Below, piece after piece: positions 15,236-20,489 of a stretch of 20,489 nucleotides of DNA; position 1 is the first letter of the stretch; each line of letters opens with the position of its first letter. Source of the stretch: JAKOUL01 sp035378845 (GTDB taxonomy: Bacteria; Dictyoglomota; Dictyoglomia; Dictyoglomales; Dictyoglomaceae); assembly GCA_035378845.1 (NCBI GenBank), contig DAOSUP010000023.1, positions 1 to 20,489 of the forward strand. Direction: 5' to 3'. The notes under the pieces are model-generated. The model had not been told where the DNA came from, did not search any database, and saw only the letters and a list, made by a program, of their open reading frames with translations. Position numbers and translations under genes: made by a program.

Positions 15236-16144
15236 ATGGGGAGAGCCTTAAAGGTCATCAGAAAACAGAAATATCTGCTTTTAATGATTATCCCATTTGT
15301 AGTATGGCTCATTATTTTTAGGTATGTACCTCTTTGGGGATGGATAACAGCTTTTCAAAATTATAAACCTGGAATACCTATGACTCAGCAGAAATGGGTC
15401 GGACTTAAATATTTTAGGGAGATGTTTAATGATTCTGAGTTTTATCGCGTGATGAGGAATACTTTGGCTATGAGTTTAATGAGTTTTGCCTTTGGATTTC
15501 CTCTCCCCATTATCTTAGCAATCCTTATAAATGAAATAAGAAGTGCTAAGTTTAAAAAGACAGTTCAGACTGTGTCTTATCTTCCCCATTTTGTTTCATG
15601 GGTTATAGTTGCAAGTATAGTTCATGCTATGCTTGCTCCTGATGGTCCAATTAATTATCTTCTGGTAAGTCTTGGATTAATTGAAAACCCCATTTTGTTT
15701 TTTGGGGAACCAAAATATTTTTGGTGGATTGTAGTTTTTTCTGATATATGGAAAGAGGTTGGTTGGAATACTATCATCTTCTTAGCTGCCATAACTGCTA
15801 TAAACCCAGAGCTTTATGAGGCTGCAGAGGTAGATGGTGCTGGAAGATTTAAAAAGATCTGGCATATCACTATTCCTGGTATTATGCCTACAGTTATTGC
15901 AATTCTTATCCTTTCCGTTGGAAATCTTATCAATATTGGATATGAGAGACAATTTTTGTTAAGGACTTCTGCAGTTAGAGATGTATCCGATGTGCTTGAT
16001 TTATATGCTTTGGATTATGGTATTAGGGCAGGTAGATTTTCTTTTGGAACTGCAGTAGGCATATTTAAATCAGTGATAAGCTTGATTCTTCTCTTCTCTG
16101 TGAATCGCTTAAGCAAAAAGGTCTTAGGATATAAAATTATTTAA
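15236..16144 (+). CDS. LplB-type sugar ABC transporter permease
   Basis: The 302-residue inner-membrane protein has about six hydrophobic segments. The N-terminus, PFVVWLIIFRYVPLWGWITAFQNYKPG, is characteristic of LplB-type permeases for complex oligosaccharides. The EAA loop, ELYEAAEVDGAGRFKKIWHITIPG (about 192-215), docks the ATPase subunit. ATG 15236 is preceded by TGGAGG with a 9-base spacer. It is the first gene of a permease-permease-binding protein operon with no ATPase gene. Such systems use a shared MsmX-like ATPase encoded elsewhere. The divergent YesM/YesN pair probably controls it. Confidence 0.93.
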   Translation: MGRALKVIRKQKYLLLMIIPFVVWLIIFRYVPLWGWITAFQNYKPGIPMTQQKWVGLKYFREMFNDSEFYRVMRNTLAMSLMSFAFGFPLPIILAILINEIRSAKFKKTVQTVSYLPHFVSWVIVASIVHAMLAPDGPINYLLVSLGLIENPILFFGEPKYFWWIVVFSDIWKEVGWNTIIFLAAITAINPELYEAAEVDGAGRFKKIWHITIPGIMPTVIAILILSVGNLINIGYERQFLLRTSAVRDVSDVLDLYALDYGIRAGRFSFGTAVGIFKSVISLILLFSVNRLSKKVLGYKII

Positions 16145-16156
16145 AGGGGGATAAAA

Positions 16157-17044
16157 ATGAGGAGGAGTATTGGAGATAAGGCTTTTGATATTATAAATTA
16201 CGTTATAATGATTTTCCTCTCTGTAATTACTATTTATCCCTTTTTGTATGTTCTTGCAGTATCCCTAAATGATCCCTTTGACACCATAAGAGGTGGAATA
16301 ACAATTTTCCCAAGAGTTTTTACCTTGGATAATTATAAAGAAGTATTTAGCTATCCTCTAATTGGACAAGCAACATTGATAACAGTATTAAGAACTGTTA
16401 TTGGAACAGTAACAAGTGTTCTCTCTACAGCAATGGTGGCGTATGTATTAAGCAGAAAAGATTTTATTGGAAGAAAGGGAATAACTACGTTGTTTGTTAT
16501 AACAATGTATATAGGAGGAGGATTAGTCCCTGATTACCTTCTTATTAGAAGTTTAGGACTTATGAATAATTTTTTAGTATATATCCTTCCTGGACTTATA
16601 AGCCCATTTAATATAATTCTTATCCGAGCATATATGGAGAATCTTCCTATAGAGCTTCAAGAATCTGCCATGCTTGATGGAGCAAATGATTTTTTAATAT
16701 TCTTTAAGATAATATTTCCATTATGCTTACCTGTTTTAGCTACTATTGCGCTCTTTGTAGCTGTAGGACATTGGAATTCTTGGTTTGATACCTATTTATA
16801 TTGTGGAGGAAATAAGAATTTAACTACACTACAGTATGAACTTCAAAAGATTCTTGCTAATACTGCTGCCTCTTCTACTATTGATTATTATAGTAATCTT
16901 GATCCCACAAGAACTATGAGGGTAACTCCTCAATCTCTAAGAATGGCTATGACTATCATTACAACTCTTCCTATTGTTTTTGTTTATCCTTTTGTCCAAA
17001 AATATTTTATTAAAGGTATGACCTTAGGAGCAATAAGGACATGA
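16157..17044 (+). CDS. LplC/YtcP-type sugar ABC transporter permease
   Basis: The 295-residue protein has six predicted membrane segments. It has the MalG/LplC-type start with TIYPFLYVLAVSLNDP (about 25-40) and the EAA-like loop ELQESAMLDGANDFLIFFKIIFP (about 166-188). The long C-terminal stretch with TTLQYELQKIL and the LRMAMTIITTLPIVFVYPFVQKYFIKG ending is typical of LplC/YtcP permeases. AAGGGGG (16143-16149) precedes ATG 16157, 12 bases after the first permease. It forms a heterodimer with the upstream permease. The binding protein gene follows at once. Confidence 0.93.
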   Translation: MRRSIGDKAFDIINYVIMIFLSVITIYPFLYVLAVSLNDPFDTIRGGITIFPRVFTLDNYKEVFSYPLIGQATLITVLRTVIGTVTSVLSTAMVAYVLSRKDFIGRKGITTLFVITMYIGGGLVPDYLLIRSLGLMNNFLVYILPGLISPFNIILIRAYMENLPIELQESAMLDGANDFLIFFKIIFPLCLPVLATIALFVAVGHWNSWFDTYLYCGGNKNLTTLQYELQKILANTAASSTIDYYSNLDPTRTMRVTPQSLRMAMTIITTLPIVFVYPFVQKYFIKGMTLGAIRT

Positions 17045-17108
17045 GGAGGGAGGTGTGAAAGAAAAATTTTCCCTTATGGATCCTAAACTTTTTAAAAGGG
17101 GTGAGAGA

Positions 17109-18815
17109 ATGAAAGTATTTAAGAGAATTTTTAGTTGGGTTTTGGCATTGTCTCTATTAATGCTGATCTTAGGTATAAGTGTAGGAGTTGAGGTTACAAA
17201 TGCACAAGCAAAGTTATATAAACCTCTAAATCCTACGCCTGAAGCAAAGACTCCTGTAACATTTAAAGTATATATTGGAGAAGTAAATCCTAATGATGAT
17301 CAATATAGAAGTCCTGTAGCACAAAAAATAAAGGAACTTACAGGAGTAACACTGGATATAGAATATGCACCAAATCAGGCAGCAGTAAGAGAAAAGATAC
17401 AAATAATGGCTGCAAGTGGAGATTATCCTGATCTTGTTTATGCTAAGGGAGATCTGGAGCTTCTAAAAGATGCAGGTGCATTAATTTCTATGGATGATTT
17501 AATTGATAAGTATGCGCCAAATATAAAGAAAGCATATGGAGATAATTTAAAGAGACTGAAGTGGAGTAAGGACGATCCTCATATATATTGCTTAGGTGCA
17601 TATGGAACTGATAACGATAGGGTTTTGGATGTAGATGGTGGCTTTATGCTTCAGCATAGAGTAATAATGGAACTTGGATATCCTAAAATCAGAACTTTGC
17701 AAGATTTTGAAAATGCCATTAAAAAGTATTATAAGAAGCATCCAACCACTGATGGTCTTCCCACCATTCCCTTAACTCTTTGTGCAGATGATTGGAGAAC
17801 GGTAATAAGTGTAACAAACCCAGCATTTCAGGCGACAGGAGCGCCAGATGATGGTGAAATTTATGTAGATCCAAAAACCTTAAAATGTGTATTTCATTAC
17901 AAGAGACCCATAGAGAAAACATACTTTAGATGGTTAAACCATATGTGGAACGAGGGGCTTCTTGATAAAGAGACATTTATTCAAAAAGAAGATAGTTATA
18001 AAGCCAAAATTGCAAATGGTAGGGTACTTGCTCTTATTGATGCTGGATGGGCTGTAGGAGAACCTCTTACAGCTTTGAGAAGGGCAGGGAAATATGACTA
18101 TATGTATGGATACTATCCTGTAACTGTAAGTGCATCAGTAAAACAAGCTCCTCCTGATGTAAGAACCGGATATACTGGTGGTTGGGGTATTGCTATTACA
18201 AAGAGCTGTAAGGATCCTGTAAGAGCTATAAAATTCCTTGACTGGCTATGCTCAGAAGATTCCAATATCTTAAGACAATGGGGAATAGAAGGAGTGCATC
18301 ATACTTACGTAGATGGTAAAAGAGTATTCTTACCTGAGGTAGAGAAGGCAAGGACAACGGATCCTTATTTTGGGAGAAAGACAGGAATTGGAGTCTATAT
18401 TTATCCTTGGCCAAGACTCCCTAATTACTATATTGATTCCACTGGAAATCCTGTAGTGCCAGATACAAGAAAGGAAGATATTAGAAAGAATTACACAGAT
18501 GTTGAAAAGAAAGTTCTTGCAGCTTACGGAGTAGAGATTTGGAAGGATCTATTCCCGAAGGCTGAAGAATATCCAGTAAAAACATGGGGATACCTCTGGA
18601 TGTATTCAACTCCTGATGAAGATATAAGAGCTATTGGTAATAAACTCTTTGATTATGTCATAAGAACTATACCTAAGGTAGTTATGGCACCAACAAAAGA
18701 CTTTGATAAAGTATGGTCAGATTTCTTGAAGGGTATGGATGACTTAGGGGCAAAGAAATATGAGGATTATAAGACGAAACAAATAAAAGAAATGGTTAAC
18801 TTCTGGAAGAAGTAA
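17109..18815 (+). CDS. LplA-type extracellular solute-binding protein of the sugar ABC importer
   Basis: From ATG 17109 the product has 568 residues and a classic Sec signal peptide, MKVFKRIFSWVLALSLLM, with an AQA cleavage site near residue 34. The size is normal for this large cluster of oligosaccharide-binding proteins. Features include VTFKVYIGEVNPNDDQ, a KIKELTGVTLDIEYAPNQAAVREKIQIMAASGDYPDLVY segment typical of family 1/LplA proteins, and RTGYTGGWGIAITKSCKDPVRAIKFLDWLCS. There is no lipobox, unlike most Firmicutes homologues, so a periplasmic protein in a two-membrane cell is implied. GTG 17055, with AGGAGG 5 bases upstream, is an in-frame alternative but would put 18 mostly polar residues before the signal peptide. 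AAAAGGGGTGAG supports the ATG. The ligand is probably an oligosaccharide. Confidence 0.92.
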   Translation: MKVFKRIFSWVLALSLLMLILGISVGVEVTNAQAKLYKPLNPTPEAKTPVTFKVYIGEVNPNDDQYRSPVAQKIKELTGVTLDIEYAPNQAAVREKIQIMAASGDYPDLVYAKGDLELLKDAGALISMDDLIDKYAPNIKKAYGDNLKRLKWSKDDPHIYCLGAYGTDNDRVLDVDGGFMLQHRVIMELGYPKIRTLQDFENAIKKYYKKHPTTDGLPTIPLTLCADDWRTVISVTNPAFQATGAPDDGEIYVDPKTLKCVFHYKRPIEKTYFRWLNHMWNEGLLDKETFIQKEDSYKAKIANGRVLALIDAGWAVGEPLTALRRAGKYDYMYGYYPVTVSASVKQAPPDVRTGYTGGWGIAITKSCKDPVRAIKFLDWLCSEDSNILRQWGIEGVHHTYVDGKRVFLPEVEKARTTDPYFGRKTGIGVYIYPWPRLPNYYIDSTGNPVVPDTRKEDIRKNYTDVEKKVLAAYGVEIWKDLFPKAEEYPVKTWGYLWMYSTPDEDIRAIGNKLFDYVIRTIPKVVMAPTKDFDKVWSDFLKGMDDLGAKKYEDYKTKQIKEMVNFWKK

Positions 18816-18836
18816 AATATTCCCTCCTACAATATT

Positions 18837-18876
18837 AAAGGGGCAGGGTAATAAACCCTGTCCCCTTTTTATTTTG
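18837..18876 (+). terminator. Rho-independent terminator of the ABC importer operon
   Basis: AAAGGGGCAGGGT pairs with ACCCTGTCCCCTTT (one bulged base) and is followed by TTATTTTG. It starts about 22 bases after the binding-protein stop and lies before the convergent dehydrogenase stop at 18887. Confidence 0.88.
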
Positions 18877-18886
18877 TATTTGTAGC

Positions 18887-19711
18887 TTAAGAGTACATTT
18901 TTGTTACCACGTATTCTATTAGTCTATCTGGTGCTATGCGTCTTAAAAATGCAATTAACTTATATTCTGCACCTACTACTTCCCTTATAGGTGGATTCTT
19001 ACTTTCAATTACTTTAGCTACAGCCTTAACAACTATCTCTGGTCCTGGTCCATTCATCTCTGATTTTTCCATAGACTCAATAGCTCGCTGGCATCGTTCT
19101 TTATAGGGTGTATCTCCCTTGGCTGCTTTTGTCCATATTCTGCTTGATGTAAATCCTGTTCTTATATCACCTGGTTCTATAAGTGTAACTTTTATGCCAA
19201 AGGGTTTGACCTCTATACGCATGGCTTGAGATAGAGCTTCTAAAGCATATTTACTGGCACTATACATAGATTGATATGGAATAGCTATAAAGCCAGCTAC
19301 GGAGCTTATATTAATAATAAGCCCATTTCCTTTAGCTCGCATGTATGGAAGTACTGCTCTGCATACACGTAGTACACCAAAGAAGTTAGTATTGAATTCA
19401 TCCATAGCCTCCTGTGGTGATGTATCCTCTACAGCACCAGCTAAGCCGTATCCTGCACAGTTTATAGCAATATCTACAGTTCCTTCTCTATCTGCAATAT
19501 ATTTCACAACTTCATTTACCATTTCATCATCCTGTACGTCCATACGTAACATATTTAAAAATCCGCCATTTTTATCATTTGTGATAATGCTACCATCGCC
19601 ATGACGTGAAGTACCATATACATGATAACCTTGATCCTTCAGATATTCTGCACATGCTTTACCTATACCTGATGAAGCACCAGTTATGAGCACAGATTTA
19701 CCGTATAACAT
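18887..19711 (-). CDS. Short-chain dehydrogenase/reductase (classical SDR)
   Basis: The 274-residue protein is a classical SDR. It has the nucleotide-binding motif TGASSGIG (10-17), NCAGYG, the structural NISS with catalytic Ser, the catalytic pair in YSASK, and the downstream PGDIRTGF loop. The C-terminal extension (to 274) and the GTSRHG segment after strand 2, with Arg in the position that favours NADP, fit broad carbonyl/ketone reductases of unclear substrate. ATG 19711 is preceded by GGGGG. It lies 74 bases after the TauE-like gene on the same strand, so the two may be co-transcribed. Eight of its 15 arginines use CGN codons, whereas neighbouring native genes rely on AGA/AGG, which suggests horizontal transfer. 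Confidence 0.93.
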   Translation of the reverse strand: MLYGKSVLITGASSGIGKACAEYLKDQGYHVYGTSRHGDGSIITNDKNGGFLNMLRMDVQDDEMVNEVVKYIADREGTVDIAINCAGYGLAGAVEDTSPQEAMDEFNTNFFGVLRVCRAVLPYMRAKGNGLIINISSVAGFIAIPYQSMYSASKYALEALSQAMRIEVKPFGIKVTLIEPGDIRTGFTSSRIWTKAAKGDTPYKERCQRAIESMEKSEMNGPGPEIVVKAVAKVIESKNPPIREVVGAEYKLIAFLRRIAPDRLIEYVVTKMYS

Positions 19712-19785
19712 ATGAGCCCCCTATCCATTATCTATTAAGAATATTCTATGTCATTTCTGTTTTTGTTTCTACATTTAATAGCTTT

Positions 19786-20489
19786 TTATTGGACTATGAA
19801 CATCATTATAGCCAGTGCTGCAAATACACCTCCAACAATCTTACTTAAAGCTTTTTCATTGACTTTATTAGCAAATTTTGCTGCAATGCGTCCACCAATT
19901 AAAGTTCCTATTGCTCCCAATATAGCGGCTTTTAAAGGGAGGTTGGAAGAGAGTGCATGTCCTATAGCTCCTGATGCTGCAGTAAATGCCATTATGAGTG
20001 TGGATGTACCTATACCTTCATGCATATTGTACTGCATAACAAATACCAATATAAGGAGTATCATAACTCCACCGCCTGCTCCCAGTAACCCACTTATGAT
20101 ACCCACTAAAAAGCCAAGAAGTAGTCCAGAAATTATTACGTTTGATCTTAAAAATTTCAATATTCCAGATTGTTGAGAGGGAGCTCCATTATAGTTAAAA
20201 TCAGGCATATTAGTTCTAATTCCTCTAAACCAAAATATTACTGCTACAATTATTAGGAAAATGCTAAAAGCATTGCTTAAATTTGTAGCAGAAGTGTGTG
20301 ATGAGAGTAAACTTCCTATTTGGGCACCCACTATGGAACCTATAGCTATCCAAATACCTTGTTTAAGCTTGAGGTTTTTATTTTGATAATATGTCCATGC
20401 TACAACCAATGATGCTATAGTATCTATGAAAAGACTTGCTCCTATGGCGTCATGGGGAGTGTAGCCAAGCATAACAAGACCTGGGACTA
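19786..20489 (-). CDS. TauE/SafE family membrane permease (N-terminus beyond window)
   Basis: The visible part is polytopic with about seven membrane segments. It has the family's first-repeat end MLGYTPHDAIGASLFIDTIASLVVAW and the second-repeat signature GFLVGIISGLLGAGGGVMILLILVF, followed by MHEGIGTSTLIMAFTAASGAIGH. The frame stays open upstream of that Met to the window edge (VPGLV before MLGY). This shows the true start is outside, where a first GxxxGxxGxGGG segment is expected. The family exports or imports sulfite, sulfoacetate or related sulfur anions, and the specific substrate cannot be told. The SDR gene follows downstream. Confidence 0.9.
   Translation of the reverse strand, partial: VPGLVMLGYTPHDAIGASLFIDTIASLVVAWTYYQNKNLKLKQGIWIAIGSIVGAQIGSLLSSHTSATNLSNAFSIFLIIVAVIFWFRGIRTNMPDFNYNGAPSQQSGILKFLRSNVIISGLLLGFLVGIISGLLGAGGGVMILLILVFVMQYNMHEGIGTSTLIMAFTAASGAIGHALSSNLPLKAAILGAIGTLIGGRIAAKFANKVNEKALSKIVGGVFAALAIMMFIVQ

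Noticed and set aside
17719..17922. Antisense open frame inside the LplA-type binding-protein gene
   Set aside because: Leu/His-rich composition typical of reverse-strand shadows, with no ribosome binding site. The sense gene is continuous and family-matched.

Overview
The window is AT-rich and looks like the chromosome of a thermophilic, saccharolytic anaerobe. My best guess is Dictyoglomus (phylum Dictyoglomota) or a close relative. This rests on the AGA/AGG-dominated arginine codons, strong purine-rich ribosome binding sites, frequent TTG/GTG starts, a family 44 glycosidase, and periplasm-style binding proteins without a lipobox. The guess comes from general familiarity, not from a search.

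Region 1 (1-2810) is mostly minus strand and shows gene decay. It holds the tail of an unknown plus-strand gene, a TraB/GumN-like membrane protein, and a small TOPRIM-like protein. That protein is coupled to a 33-codon remnant of an AAA/OLD-type ATPase N-terminus. A class I methyltransferase and a SIMPL (DUF541) protein follow, and a 50-codon relic of a beta-propeller repeat protein fills the gap between them.

Region 2 (3017-4675) is a secreted GH44 endoglucanase/xyloglucanase lipoprotein.

Region 3 (4714-11748) is the most interesting part. It contains a GntR/FCD regulator, a complete tripartite tricarboxylate transporter (tctC, tctB, tctA), a pita-bread-fold (M24) protein that has lost most metal ligands, a Gfo/Idh/MocA dehydrogenase, and a TRAP-type solute-binding protein without its membrane partners. 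A near-palindrome of the form ATATCWGATAW lies upstream of the regulator, of tctC and of the TRAP binding-protein gene. This points to one regulon for uptake and catabolism of an unidentified carboxylate.

Region 4 (11796-18815) is a YesM/YesN-type two-component system (minus strand) divergent from an LplB-LplC-LplA-type sugar ABC importer that lacks its own ATPase. It is likely an oligosaccharide-sensing and uptake module that borrows a shared ATPase.

Region 5 (18887-20489) is a minus-strand pair: a short-chain dehydrogenase with atypical arginine codon use and a TauE/SafE permease cut by the window edge. No tRNA, rRNA, CRISPR array, insertion sequence or origin was seen. No gene-free stretch exceeds about 225 bases.
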